A stretch of DNA of 64,000 nucleotides from Bimuria novae-zelandiae CBS 107.79 (taxonomy: Eukaryota; Ascomycota; Dothideomycetes; Pleosporales; Didymosphaeriaceae), in contig ML976777.1 in the NCBI GenBank assembly GCA_010015655.1, positions 92,956-156,955 on the forward strand, in the 5' to 3' direction. Below are positions 11,349 to 23,257 of this stretch, one piece after another; the stretch's first letter is position 1, and every line of letters starts with the position of its first letter. A program made the position numbers and the translations under genes. The notes beneath the pieces were generated by a model, which was not told where the DNA came from, searched no databases, and was given only the letters and a program-made list of their open reading frames with translations.

Positions 11349-12839
11349 ATGTTGCTGCCCTCGTCATCAACACTCTTCAACACGGCGGCGCTGGTGCCGG
11401 CAATTCAGGCACTCGTCGTGCCCTCATCACAATCGCCCCTCAAGAGAAGAGATATCATCGACCAAGTCGTCCTCCCCGGATTTCCCCATCCCAATCCCAC
11501 CGTCTCATACTGGCAAGAGCCTCCCCACCGCATCGCCAACCTCCGCACAACACCCGAGCTGCCCACGTCCCAAGTCTTCGACTATGTCATCATTGGCTCA
11601 GGAATTTCGGGCGCCGCGATAGCGTTCAAGCTCCTCTCCCGCGATGCGAATCTCTCCATCCTCATGCTCGAAGCGCGTACCGCAGCGTCGGCCGCCTCCG
11701 GCCGCAACGGCGGGCACTGCAAGCCGGGCGACTGGAAAGAAGTCATGGACTGGGTAGATCTCTACGGCGAAGACGAGGCGCTGCGGATCGGCAAGATGGA
11801 GCAAGACTGCGTCGACGACGTGCGCGACTTCGTGCTTTCTCACAACGTCTCCTCAGGCTGGCAGGACGTCGAAACAGCAGATGTATACTGGACGAAAGAG
11901 AAATTCGAGGAGGCGGTCGAGATCAAGAAGTTCCAGGACGAGCTGGAAGCGCGCCGACCGAACGACGGGCCCTGGAGCAACAAGCGGACTGTGTACGAAG
12001 GGCAGGCAGCAAGAGACTACTGGAAGTGGCCCGAAATCCTCGGCGCGATCGCATACACATCACACACACAGAACCCCTACCTAACCGTCTGCGCCCTCCT
12101 CGAAGAGAGCCTGCATAAGGGCCTAAACCTCCAAACCACCACCCTGGCACTTTCCCTCTCGCAGCTAAACACCACGTCTTCCTCCGAGGGAGCAAAATGG
12201 GCCGTAAAAACCGACCGCGGCACCGTCCAAGGGAAGAAGGTTGTTCTCGCAACGAATAGCTACACCAACGCACTGCACCCCGGCCTCGCCTCAACGGGCT
12301 TCCTCACCCCCCAGCGCAACCAAGTCGCCGCCGTGCACCCTTCAAAAGACACCTCCAAAAACACCGTCTTCCGCCGCAGCCACTCCTACCCAGACCTGCA
12401 CTCGGGAAACAACTACATCGCGATCCGCGCCCCGGGCGACCCCGGCGCCGGCGACGTCATCATCGGCGGCAGCACCAAGTTCTCGCCTACCCGCGAGCGC
12501 AACATCACCGACGACAGCGTTATTAATCCCGACATCGCGGATGACCTGCACGGCGTGGGGCGCGTCGTCTTCGGGCACGCGAACTAGGGCGAGACGACGA
12601 CGGTGGTCAAGGACTGGACGGGCATCATATGTAATACGCCGGATGGGTTTCTCGTGGTGGGTGGGGTGCCCGGGGAAGACGGGCTGTGGGCGAGCGTGTG
12701 TATGAATGGGCATGGCATGGCGTGGGCGTTTCGCGCCGCGGAGGCGCTCGTGCAGATGATGGTTGAGGGGGAGGCGCCGGAGTGGTTTCCGCATGCGTTT
12801 GATATTGGGAGGGCGTGGAATTATACCGCTGAAGAGTGA
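11349..12839 (+). pseudogene. FAD-dependent oxidoreductase (DAO family) with one in-frame TAG
   Basis: A single open frame of 497 codons runs from ATG 11349 to TGA 12839, broken only by TAG at 12585-12587 (codon 413). A hydrophobic N-terminus (about residues 10-24) could be a signal peptide. The Rossmann motif GSGISG lies at 83-88, followed by LMLEARTAASAASGRNGGHC, the FAD-linked arrangement of the glycine/D-amino-acid oxidase (DAO) family. After the stop the frame continues with conserved C-terminal DAO sequence (DGFLVVGG, then MNGHGMAWAFRAAEA). The stop sits where this family usually has Trp before Gly (AN-W-GE), so TGG to TAG is the simplest explanation. Truncation would remove part of the FAD/substrate domain. 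It may be a recent null allele, a sequencing error or, less likely, readthrough. The substrate is unknown. Confidence 0.8.
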
Positions 12840-13465
12840 GGTCTTGGAGATGGTGGGTGTATATAGATGATGTTTAATGACTGCAAATATTTACCATGAA
12901 TGGATGGATGCCTGGATCAAGATGCGGCCAGTACAGGCTTCTGAGTATGTGAGCTTGTTTGACGACTTGGTGTGACTAAAGTCATCTCAGACTAAGTCAT
13001 ATGCTGGCCATTTAGAAGTGCAACCCGATGACTTCTAAGCCCTGTGTGGGAAAGAAGAGGATGGACAGAGTGATAGAGGGACGGAATGCATTATAAGATT
13101 CGGCGAGAGAGTGTCGGAACTGTGCATGCTCATGATAGAGAACAGGGCCTGGATGTAAAAGCTGCTCGCTTGTAACGCTGGACGAAATTGCAGACTGGTT
13201 GAATGCCGGAGAAATCTCTTCGAACGCCCTGACACGCGCTCTTTGCCCAAATATGCTTCGTAGATATGCAATGCTCATACAGTAATAAGGGATAACGTCG
13301 AACCCAATGACCACAGCGGATGACCTCTGGACCATCTGGGGTTGGTATGGCGCCCAGGACGATGACCCATCCCCACGACTCCATACTTCTGCACCATCCT
13401 GTCACTCATTCAATACTGGTACTCGTTATGGGACCGGATCATCTTGGTGTGCTCGTCTTGCCAGT
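12840..13465. other. Intergenic, about 625 bp, nothing recognised
   Basis: It lies between the 3' ends of two convergent genes. Short open frames occur on both strands, but none has a recognisable domain or good start context. Confidence 0.5.
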
Positions 13466-14149
13466 TCACGACACCTTCTGGCCTCCAGACCGCACCTCCA
13501 GCTTCCGCGGTTTCTTCTTGCCTGTCTGCTCAGCACCCTTTCCATTTTTCGAAGGCTCCGTTTCCAAGCCCTTTTTCTCCCGCTCAGCTGCGAGTGAGTC
13601 TGCCGCCTGCCGGAGCGCCTCTGGGTTCGGCACAACATCCTCGTCGTCCGGATTAATCTCTTCCGTCTGTTGTTCGCCGCCCTTCTCTCCATCTTTCCCA
13701 TCCTTCCCCCCTCCTTTCGCAAGATTCGACAACTTTATAAACGGCCCGTGTATAGCGCCCACGCCGGCCCCAGTCAACGCGCCCAGCCCCGTCATCGGTA
13801 TCGCGGTAACACCGCCGACGACTGTGCCGACCAACGTGCCCACACCCGCGCTCACAGCACCGCCGATACCTGCGCCGCCCACGCTCCCTTGGAACGCGCC
13901 GCTCTGCAGCATGCGCGCCTTTTTGCTGTTGCCATTCGCCTCCATCTCCTTGTTGAGCGCGTCCGTGAGCATCTTCTCGCGTTTCTTGGGATCCGTAAAC
14001 GTTGAGGCGGCCTCGCGCAGTCGGTTCGCCATGCCCTGGGCGGCTATGGCCTTTTCGGCCGCGGCTGCGGCTTCTTTGAGGCGGTCTTCATCGGGGACGT
14101 TTTGTGCTTGGGCTTTGATTTGCGCGGGGTCGACGTCGGGTGAAGCCAT
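13466..14149 (-). CDS. Glycine-zipper protein of unknown function
   Basis: Starting at ATG 14149 (MASPDVDPAQ) gives 227 residues. The frame is open further upstream to 14368, but that extension is low-complexity and looks like 5' UTR. An acidic/Ala-rich helical N-terminus is followed by a central glycine-zipper hydrophobic stretch (from GGAGIGGAVSAGVGTLVGTV to ALTGAGVGAIHG, about residues 88-135). Such segments insert into or line membranes. The C-terminus is charged and Lys-rich. Single exon. I recognise the layout as common in fungal hypothetical proteins but know no function; a membrane-associated or stress-related role would be a guess. Confidence 0.75.
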   Translation of the reverse strand: MASPDVDPAQIKAQAQNVPDEDRLKEAAAAAEKAIAAQGMANRLREAASTFTDPKKREKMLTDALNKEMEANGNSKKARMLQSGAFQGSVGGAGIGGAVSAGVGTLVGTVVGGVTAIPMTGLGALTGAGVGAIHGPFIKLSNLAKGGGKDGKDGEKGGEQQTEEINPDDEDVVPNPEALRQAADSLAAEREKKGLETEPSKNGKGAEQTGKKKPRKLEVRSGGQKVS

Positions 14150-14450
14150 ATTTCGACGCAGGATATATATTGTAGACGGCGAATAATATGGCAGGAGATT
14201 TGAACGAGGTGTAAATGAATCGGAGGAGCTGTGGTTGGTAGCTGAAGTGTGGTCGAATGTTGCTGGAGACGCAGGTGATGTTTTGGTGCGCTTGACGTCA
14301 CTGGCGGCACGCGCTGTTGCCGACTTCTTGAAAGTCAAGCCTGTACAACATTTGAACCATGGGTGCAATGTATGAGCGGCATTCCATTATGGTGTACTGT
14401 ACACATTAGGAGTATCTCCACTCTAACCGTCCGTCCGTCCCTTGTTGTTT

Positions 14451-14885
14451 CTACTCAGTCGCCGGCTTCGCGTCCTCGGCAGCCTTCAGCGTCTCCATGC
14501 GCAGCTGATTCCGCTTTCCCAATATCCTCAGCGTGTTCTGCCGTTCAATCTCCGTCATGTGCTCCCAGTTGGCGATGCGGCTCAGCGTGCCGTCGCGGTT
14601 GACAACCATGGGGCCGAGGTGGTCGAGCTTGACCGCCGTGCCTGTGCTCACGTCGAGCTCCGTCGCTTTGCTGTCGGCTGGCGGCTCGGGCAAAGGTAGA
14701 GGCTGCGAGCTTGAGGGCTTCTCTGCATCGTTGGCGCTTTTGTTTGCAGTCGGTGCTGCGCTCGACTTGTTGTCGGTCGCCATTGTGCGGCGGAAAGTGG
14801 TGTTGTAGCGTGTGAGAGAAGGTGCGTGCGTTCGTAGGCAATGTCGTGAGCGTAGACGGGGCACGAGACGTGCGATGGATTTCAT
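14451..14885 (-). CDS. Small conserved fungal protein with mitochondrial-type presequence
   Basis: 144 residues from ATG 14885, single exon. The first ~34 residues are Arg/Ser/Leu-rich with no acidic residue (MKSIARLVPRLRSRHCLRTH...), typical of a mitochondrial targeting sequence. After a low-complexity linker, the C-terminal half (GPMVVNRDGTLSRIANW, then EIERQNTLRILGKRNQLR) matches a block conserved in small fungal proteins of unknown role. A second ATG (MATDNKSS, codon 35) could make a cytosolic form. It lies head-to-tail with the glycine-zipper gene, 301 bp upstream of that gene's ATG. Confidence 0.75.
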   Translation of the reverse strand: MKSIARLVPRLRSRHCLRTHAPSLTRYNTTFRRTMATDNKSSAAPTANKSANDAEKPSSSQPLPLPEPPADSKATELDVSTGTAVKLDHLGPMVVNRDGTLSRIANWEHMTEIERQNTLRILGKRNQLRMETLKAAEDAKPATE

Positions 14886-16221
14886 GGTAGGCGTCGTTGG
14901 TCTGCGGAGGCCATCATTTCAAATGTTGGTTTGTAGATGCTCGGACTCTTGCAGAAGGTGCAGCGGGAGTTCTAGAAGCCTCCTTGTCCAGACTAGCTCG
15001 CCCACTGGTTGAGCAGGATTGCGGTCTCGATTTTGTTTAGCGTGAACGACTATTGATACCTGCGTGCGCGTTCTGACGTTTAATCAACCGATTGATTTAA
15101 ATACCAGCAAAGCCTTCAGCGCTTACGCTCACGGGGTATATAAGCCAGAGGAGAGCTCTTTGTGGTGCCTGGTAGAGAAGTAGGTTATTGTGTTCTAGTC
15201 GCTGACTTCGTTACTTGTGACCTGGCGTTGTCTATGGCTTGCATGGCTGTTATTGGGATGGACAATATCCTTAGGAAGCTTGTGGCATATCTAAATAACT
15301 AAGCCTGTGACAGAATTTACACTGCTACCTTCGTTTAACATAGTAAAAGGACTTCTATAAATCCCGCTACACACTCTATATTATATATATATAAGCTCAC
15401 TATAAATAATACCGCAAAAAAGACACACTCCATCCAGCCCACACAAAAAAAAAATACCAACCAGACCATCAAAAAACCGGTGTCCCAGAAAATCCCTTAA
15501 CTCCCTACTCAGGGAGGATTTTTTTTATTTGCGCATTGTTTATCGAAGATGCGGCTAACGTCGTTGTGAGTGGCATTTTATATCCCTTCGACGCATGTGC
15601 CCAACGCCGGCAGGCACAATTATTTATAGACGCTGGCACATGCGACGTCTGCGGGGTTCCAACGCAGTACCTTATCGGCTGCTTGGTGAATGCCGGGGCA
15701 AACTCCAAGTAGACCATGAGGCCGGTTCGATTGATGAGGATTAGGCCGCTGTGAGGAGTATATATACAAGTAGAATTAATTGAGGCTGAGAAAGAACTGG
15801 AGTGCGGTGTTGTGGATGTTGGTTGGCAAGTGAAGTTAGAGATAGTAGGGTGGGTGACCAGTTTGAAAAGGCAGGCGCGGATCACTTGGTGGAGTGGCTC
15901 TGTCGTGCCTTCCATTGTCACTTTGTACGGAATCGCCAAACCAATGGACCCTTCGGAAGTCCTACTAGCTAGGTCTTTGGCCCTCCGCTAGATCTGTCGG
16001 CTTTAAGTGTAAAGTGAGGAATAGCTGCTGTCTGAAAGGCACTAAAGTTCTATTTAGGCATGCGGTGTCTCCTAAACGCCCGTCGCGATCTTCGACCTCC
16101 GTCCTGCCAGTCGTAGAGTAATACATTTATACGCCTCACCCACAAACACATGCCTAGACTGCTAGACGCGCACCTGGGCAAACACTCCCACTGCTGATCA
16201 ATAGTATTTTGCAGCTTGCTC
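14886..16221. other. Intergenic, 1.3 kb; contains dispersed repeat copy 2
   Basis: The AT-rich 15300-15480 stretch with A-runs leads into a repeat copy (15500-15915). A 144-codon minus-strand frame at 15505-15939 coincides with the repeat and has no recognisable domain. Nothing else is seen. Confidence 0.55.
15500..15915 (-). repeat. Dispersed degenerate repeat, copy 2 (SINE-like)
   Basis: Shares the GGGTGACCAGTTTGAAA block (15848-15879) with copy 1 and TATAGACGC (15625-15633) with copies 1 and 3. A block resembling a pol III B box (minus strand, GCGTTGGAACCCC) lies near 15660. The A/T-rich end at about 15520 would be the 3' tail. Divergence from the other copies is high. Confidence 0.45.
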
Positions 16222-16782
16222 CTACACATTCATACCATGCCACAACGACGCTATCACAAACACGACAAACACAATCCACGCAATGGCCTCTATCCTATCG
16301 CTTCCCTTCATCGCATCATTCGTGTACTTCACCGTCGTACCATTCTGCTTGTGATGATGATGCGGAGGCGGAGGTTGATAGTATCCTCCATAGTGAGCAA
16401 TCTTGTCGGTCTTACTGCCCTTGGGCTTCGATGATCTGAAGTCTCCTTTGCTGAACGATGACGATGGGCCTATAGCAGTGATCAGTGAGTGTTGGCACAA
16501 GAGAAAGAAGGACGAGAGGGAAGGAGAAGGAGGGGCGTACCGCTTTTAGGCCTGGGAGACGATGAAAAGTGACTTCCGCTTAGAAAACCACCCGACACGC
16601 GACCACCGCCGCCTTTCGCGATCGGTACCGGCTCAGCGAGAGTGATGCCTATTCGGGTCAGCACTCAGCCCTGTCCTCGGTATCACATGCTCATAAGCGC
16701 TTGAAGTGGTCATATGCTTTCGTCAGAGAGTGAGCTTACCAGCGAGCAGCGCCATAAACACCGCAAAAATACCCCAGCGCAT
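16222..16782 (-). CDS. Small secreted/membrane protein, three exons
   Basis: Exons are 16740-16782, 16541-16648 and 16222-16469. Introns have donors GTAAGC and GTACGC and acceptors ATAG, and the phases fit exactly, giving 132 residues. The start MRWGIFAVFMALLAGITLAE is a clear signal peptide. It is followed by a Gly-rich segment (KGGGGRVSGG), a Pro/His run (PPPPHHHH) and a C-terminal transmembrane helix (IEAIAWIVFVVFVIASLWHG). That predicts a type I single-pass membrane protein with a short lumenal or extracellular domain. No family recognised. The exon structure is my inference from splice signals and the sensible signal peptide it creates. Confidence 0.7.
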
Positions 16783-17419
16783 CGTAGCGAATAGACGTAA
16801 CCAAGATGATACGAAAACAGTAACAATACTCGCGTGCAAGAGCGACAGGATGAGATGACGCGCGTGACAGTCGGGTTAAAGATGTGTGGTGTTGCTTGAG
16901 CGAGATGGGAGAGGAGCATGGGAGGTGGAAGGCAAAGCTGTAAGGGCTTGGCTTTGCTGTGGATTGGCAACTTGAATGGATGCGGAAGGAGTTGTAAGTA
17001 TAGACAGGTAAGAACTGCGTTTGAGATTGTGCGTGCTTTCTGTATGCGGTCGCTGTTGCATTCGGTATGCAAGCGCGAGTGGCGTATGAGAGAGTCAGGC
17101 AGGCGCGAAGGGAGATGAGAATATTGTCAGGAGAGTGTTGCAATATTACTGTAGAGATTATGTCAACAACATGGAAGAATGGGTTAGAATTTTGCCTCAC
17201 TCGTTCGAATAGCGTAGTTGGCCGTGCACCGAACAACTTCTGTTTTTCATATGGTACTGATACTCGAGCCTTCGCGAAGAATTATCGACGCTGAAAATCA
17301 TGTCCCTGATGCAAAACCAAGAGCCTAAAGTTCCGATCTCCCAGAGTGACACCAAAGAAGCCTCATGTGGGTATCTCTAACGCCTCGTTCTCCACCGCAA
17401 ACATTGATCTCCCTCCTTA
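16783..17419. other. Intergenic, about 640 bp, promoter side of the small membrane protein
   Basis: Upstream of the membrane-protein gene and downstream of the Spc98 gene. Short open frames here are antisense or low-complexity. Nothing else recognised. Confidence 0.5.
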
Positions 17420-20206
17420 TCAAGCACTAGCCTCAACCGTAGGCTTCGCCACAGTCGCCTCGGGCGTTTCCTTTTCCTTCTCTCGTTTCCTATCACGACG
17501 ACTATGCCGCCTCTTCGGTTGATACACATCATTGAAGTTCATTACCATGGCGAGCCAGCGCATATCGTGGTCGGGCTGATGTATCAGGTCACCCAATAAG
17601 ATTGTGATCCTCATCTGGAACTCCTTAATCAATTGCGCGAGCCGCTTGCGCAGCGCAGGGAGGACATCGTCTTCACCACCTCCAGCACCTCCGATTTGAA
17701 GGAGAGGGGGCGGTAGTGGGGAGTCGGCGTCAGAACGCGATGCGCGGTGGGAGGAGAAAGGATCGGGTGAGGACGTGTCTTTCTCGGTAAGGCCCCAGCG
17801 CCCGGCTGCTGTTCGCGTCTCGATTTTTGCGGCGTGCTCCTGGCGGCGAGTGAATTCTGCGACGGAGAAGGAATATAGGCCGTCCACAGCATCTTTGTAT
17901 GCCAACATGATCTTAAGCAGCTCGTGAAGCTGTCCGGTAAAGTCAGTGCTCTGGCTACCCAGTAGGCCTTTCCTCGTAATGCTATTCAAGTACTTGGCAT
18001 GCGCTTCTATCATGTCGTCGAGTGTGCTCTCTGGCTTGTGCAGCGCTTCTTGAAGCTCGTTCCATGATGATTCGATAACTTCGAAGAGGATGTAATACTG
18101 CAGCTGGTCGACGAAGTGCACCATCTCTGCAATGCCACAGCGCACCTTCTTCCAATCCGAGCCGACCTTATCCGAGACGGTACCTAACACGCCGCGAGCG
18201 CCTGTCATGCAGCGCCGCCAGGTCGAGCCCAGAGCGAACTCCACGCGTTTGACGCGCCAAAGAAAATTGAAGACCTTGAGGTACTGCTTTGAGCCAAATG
18301 GCGTCACGATTACGTCCACGGGGGCGTCTATTTTGTATTCGAGCGTGAAAACATCCCAGCCGATTTCGCCGTGAGACAGCTCAAGCATGCGGGAGTCGAG
18401 CCGGCGCAGCACTTCCGGGGAGTCGAACTGAGCGTTTGAATTGCGCACGGCGTGTTCGAGCTGCGCCGTCAGCGTATGTCTATACTGCGTGTTGGCAGGT
18501 CGGTCCAAGTTTGCAGATAGCGACTCCATGAGAACGGCGATGAAATCTCCCGCACCAAGAAGTAGGTACTTCTTCAAGGCTTGCAAGTGGTCAAAGAGCT
18601 TGAACTTGTTCGCCATGAGATGGATCAGCCGTGCCATTGTTGTCTTGTATGCATCGCCGATGGACTGCTCGAGATTTGCTGTATCACCGTAGTGTAGCTC
18701 TTTGGATGCCTCCTTGGAGTATGTATCCACCCATGCTGCGTCTCCGCACCCGTAGCGGATGAAGTTGAGAGTCTTTCCAATCAAGAAGACCTTGTTCGCA
18801 AATTCTTCGGTAATGATGGTGGGAATCATCTTCTCCTTCAGTTTGTACTTGTCTTCCCACACACTCGTTGCGCCTCCTTTCCCTTCATTGCTATTGGCCA
18901 GGGCTGCCTCGTTGATCTCTTCTTCGCTCTGTTCGTACACAAAGAACTCGTCAAATGGGTCTGCAAGCTCGCCGTCATAGATCCATTGCCGTAACATGTC
19001 GTAAAAAGGGCGCGTAACGTGTGAAAGTAATCGCTCAGCAAAAACTCCAACATACGGGTCGCCATTGGACAGCGAGAATGAGTGGATGAGGGCTATCAAC
19101 TCGCCACCCTTCTTTCCCTTTGACTCTTCGACCATCATGCTCATCAGTCGCAGTCCCTGTGTCGCCTCGCGGGTCCAGATGACGCAGCGCTTGAGCGTGA
19201 CACCGGCCTTTCCGATTCCATGGTGCGGCTGGGCTTCGTCTAATTGGGCCAAAGCTCTCCGAATCTGGCCCTCCAATGTCGCAACGAGACCCAAGTATGA
19301 CCGCAGCTCCTTGCCCAGCGCCGAACGGAAACTCTGACCCACCAAGCCTCCTTCGGTCGATTCGACGAATTCGGATAATTCGCGGTATAGGAGTGAGGGT
19401 TCGGCGAGGGTATGCAGCAGGCTGATTACAGGCACAGGCAGGGTCGGTGGGAGCTTTATGGCCGTAGAGGATGAGAAAGCGAGCTTGGTGGACGACAGCC
19501 CCTGGAGGGTAAACGGTAGATCTCGAAGAAGCGCCGGTTCCGTGGGACCCTCTGTTGCATCTGGAGGCTCTTTCGCCACTTCTTGTGCACGCCTTTCCCT
19601 CCGTCTTTCTGCTATTTCTGCAGGCGCCACCGAGCGAGAAGCGTCTGCTTTTGGAGAGCCATCGAGTGCTCCGTCGTTAACGGGGACCTGCGCAAGTCCG
19701 GGCCGCGCAAAAGCGTCTCTGAATGCTGGACTTCCTGAGCTTTGAGCGCGGGTTCCGTGACGTCGCGGGGGTGTGGCAGGCTGTCGTATCCGGCCACGGC
19801 GGTCGGTGAGTTCAGGTGCTGGCGATACATCGGACAGTTCGTGCAGGAAGTAGAGCATGCGCCATTTCTGGTCGAGCACCGGTTGCGACACGAGACGGGA
19901 CAGCAGGTTGTTGAATCGGGCGCTCTTCTGCGCGCCGCCCACGTCGGCGAGTACTTTTTACGTTAGTAAGCACTCTGAAATATCTAAGGTTTTCGCACAT
20001 CGTCGGTCAATCTGGCTGGCGACGTGGTTTATGTCGGCGACCACGGGCAGCTCGCCGGCGGTGCTGAGCTCTCTGTAGGCGTGCTCGTAGGCGGCGTCGT
20101 AGCGCTCGTTGGCGGCGTCCTCGTCTTCGTCGGCATCCTCGGGCACGATGCGCACCAGCAGCTCGTTCAACGCGTGTTCGACGCGTTCGCGATTGAAGGA
20201 AGCCAT
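17420..20206 (-). CDS. SPC98: Gamma-tubulin complex subunit GCP3/Spc98
   Basis: Two exons: 19999-20206 (MASFNRERVEHALNELLVRI...) and 17420-19953. They are joined across a 45-nt intron with donor GTGCGA, a TTACTAAC branch and acceptor AAAAAG, giving 913 residues in frame. The protein has the GCP3 layout. A helical N-terminal part (QPVLDQKWRMLYFLHELSD) is followed by the signature LLRDLPFTLQGLSSTKLAF that opens the GCP N-domain. The C-terminal gamma-tubulin-binding GRIP2 domain includes YKIDAPVDVIVTPFGSKQYL and VFNFLWRVKRVEF. It caps the gamma-tubulin small complex at spindle pole bodies and nucleates microtubules. It is essential in yeasts, and no lesion is visible. The start codon lies only about 75 bp from the left end of a RIP-degraded transposon, so its promoter must lie within or beyond that element or be very short. 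Confidence 0.93.
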
Positions 20207-20599
20207 CACGACGCGTCCATGTCGAGCGTCTCTGCGATGTGTTTGGTGTTCTCCCAATCGGGCTGGCGCGGGGTACTGGTACCGTGCCTTGGCAGTCAGT
20301 GCAACACGTCAGTCAATGCAACACCCCACCATGCAACGTACTAACTTTGACGCGCCGCATCTCTATTAATAGAGATCTAATTAAGGCAGTAATTACAGCA
20401 ATTAAATTATAAAAGCTAAAAGAATTCTTTTTATATAAAAAAGTTATAAAAAAATATAGCATTATACTTTTTATATTAACGCGTTAGTACTAAGGCGTTA
20501 CGTAAGCGCGTGTAGATACTAACTTTATATATTAAAATTTTAGTCTATAATAAGAATTAGAGCTTTTATAATATATTAAATATTTTACTAAACGTAGCC

Positions 20600-22070
20600 T
20601 TCTTATATAGTAAATAATATAAAGCGTTACCTTTACTATAGCTAATAAGACTATTAGCTTATTATTAGCTAGTATTAATAGTAATTACTATAAAGCTAAT
20701 TCCCTAGCTAAATATAAGCTTTACTTTAAGCTCCTACAGCGAAAGATTAGGCAGTATTAGATCGAGACTTAGTATATATATAATATAGACGAAAAAGACT
20801 GCCTGCTTGGCATCACCTCCCGCTTAAAGAGGATCTTTGATAGGCCTCTATACGAGAGCAAGGCAGTAAGGCAAGCTATCTAAGATAGCAACCGTGAATA
20901 GATATCGATTATTGCTTATATATGCGTTAACGGATCTACCCTAGATCTAGCTCTAATCTATTAGGCCACCTCTACGGATATATAATTAAGTTAGATGAAG
21001 GACCTTAATCCTTAACACTATTAGATCTTTATTATAGTATTAGAATTTAATAATATAAATAAATAAATAAGCCTTATATAGCTTTAATAGGTGTTTAATT
21101 GCCTTATAAAGTTAATGGCTAAATAATTATATTAACTATTAATTCTTAATAACTAGGGATCTTACGTTATTATAGATTTTATAAATTTTTATAGTTATAA
21201 TAAGATCCTATTAGCTATTTATTTACTATATTTAATCTATACGCTATAGTCTCTTAATATTTATATATTTAAGCCTCTATTAATAGCGTATTTAAACGAG
21301 CTATTCGCCTTTTTATAAAATAGCCTAAGAATAGCCTTTATTACTAGAAGAGACTTCTTTAGCCTAATTTAAAAGGTCTAGGTTAGTACTATAAGGCAGC
21401 TATTAATATTTTAGATCTTTAAGTCTATAGGCCTATTACCTCTATATTTAGAGGCTATCTTTAAGTAGATTAATAATAATTACTTAAGTAAAAATTATAA
21501 AAAGGCTTAACTTTAGTACTTAGCGTATTAGATTAGAGAAAAATTAATAAGCTTCTAAAGGCTAGTAATATAGCTAAAAAGCTGAATTAAATTATATACT
21601 TAATTTTATATAAGCTTAGCTCGTAGAGTATAAAAATTAGGGCCTATAAATGGCCCTAACTATTAAAAAGAGATACTTAAAGCAAGACAGGCCTTTACCT
21701 TTTATTTAGCCTTATAAGAATTAAGGGAGAGCTACTTCTTAATTACCTTATAGTATATAATAAGTATATAATTATTAATATAAAAAAATACTAAAGCGTA
21801 GTAACTATAGTTTTAAAAATGTAAGTAAGTAGAGGCCTGCTAGGCTAGATAGTAGCTTAAATTAAAGCTACTTTAAGAGAGGCGTATTACTTAAGTAGCT
21901 ACTAAAAATGCACGCGTAAAGTAAAGGGCTAATAAAGCTATAAAGTAATGCCTTAAGTAATAGGCCTCTAAAATATAAAGTTAATTTTAAAAACGTATTA
22001 AAAGATTTAAATTAGGTAGTAAAAATATTTTAAAGCTTTTTAGTAAAATAAAAAAAAATTGCCTTAGCGT
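20600..22070 (+). pseudogene. DDE_1 (pogo/Fot1) transposase remnant
   Basis: Recognisable pieces of the DDE superfamily endonuclease appear in one main frame but are split by many TAA/TAG codons. Examples are the YNIDEKD block with the first catalytic Asp context, the GSYVIIDFINFY region and the late FKPLLIAYLNEL block. C-to-T and G-to-A changes are enough to explain the stops. Boundaries are approximate. Confidence 0.7.
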
Positions 22071-22775
22071 AAGGCTATAGATTTTAACAAGGGCTTATTT
22101 ATTATATCTACCTTAAAGTCGCATAGTAGCTAAATAATTAAAATACTAAGTAAATATTAATAATTTAAGTAGCTAGTAATTATTTATAGACCCTAAAGAC
22201 CTTAACTCTAGAAAATTTCGTGATAATATTAATTATAGGTAGATTAGTAGCTTTATGTTGCTGGCCAAGCGATTTTGTTGGGGTTGTTATAAGGCGCTCA
22301 CATCTTGATCCAGTCCAGGTTAGGACGATAAGGCTAAAGTAGCACTTTACAAATTATTTAGTAGTATAAGTTAATACGACAACTTAGCGCGTGTCTATAA
22401 AATCTAATTTTATAATATATAAGATAACTATTAGTTTATATAAAAAACGTACTTGTGCAAAAAATATATAAGTTAAATATAAGGAAGGAAATAATAATAG
22501 GAGAATTATTATATTATATATTAATCTATTTCCTCTTTTATTTTTAAGTAATCTAACGATTATCCTTATTCTTAGTGGATTATCTTTAATCCAGCGTTAA
22601 AGTTGATTCTTGACGGATCGTGATTACGTGATCCTTGCTAACCTAAGCGGCCCCGCGAGTCCTCGCGGGCTAGCTATAGTACAACATCGTCCACCTCCCT
22701 CTATCCATCTTTGGTTGTGGTGGTGCCACAGTCTAGGTTCCTTAAGCTTGTAACAGGGGTATTGCATTGACTAAC

Positions 22776-23257
22776 TGTTACGATCACGAATCGTACAAGA
22801 ATAAAGGAACCAGACAATTACGCTAAGAGGATCATTATTGGCAAAATGACTAGAGCGAAGGAACACAAGGAAGCGTGGGACAGCTTAAGTTAGTAATTAC
22901 GTAATAAAGTCCTGCATAAGCAAGAAGTCCCGCATAAAAGTTAGAACTATAGTAAGTCCTAGGGACTACCTCTAGGAGAAAGGTCTTAGTAGGACTATAG
23001 TAATAATTTTAATAATTTCTCTATACCTTTCTTACTCCTTATAATTAACTTAATATACTATAAGTATATTTCTTATAATAGATTAGTAAATCTCCTAATT
23101 AGTTATTTTATAGTTTATTATAAAATTAAATTATTATAAACCCCCTACTATTGCTATTAAGCTCTTAACCACTGAATATATCCGCAAGGCATATTACTCT
23201 TGACCTATCCTCCCCTAACCCGGATCAGGCTTAGGTACGTAAAAACCCCTTGTAACA
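22776..23257 (+). repeat. Solo LTR inserted in the right TIR of the pogo element
   Basis: Starts TGTTACGATC and ends CTTGTAACA, so its ends are inverted (TGTTAC/GTAACA). It is flanked by CTAAC (22771-22775) and CTGAC (23258-23262), a 5-bp duplication with one G-to-A difference. Removing it reconstitutes a right TIR matching the left one. At 482 bp with no coding content it is a solo LTR. Strand is arbitrary. Confidence 0.75.

Noticed and set aside
13466..14368. 300-residue version of the glycine-zipper protein
   Set aside because: The extra 73 residues are low-complexity and precede a better-placed ATG at 14149, so the shorter start is preferred.
15505..15939. 144-codon minus-strand frame
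   Set aside because: Coincides with a dispersed repeat copy; the other copies are not open at the same place.
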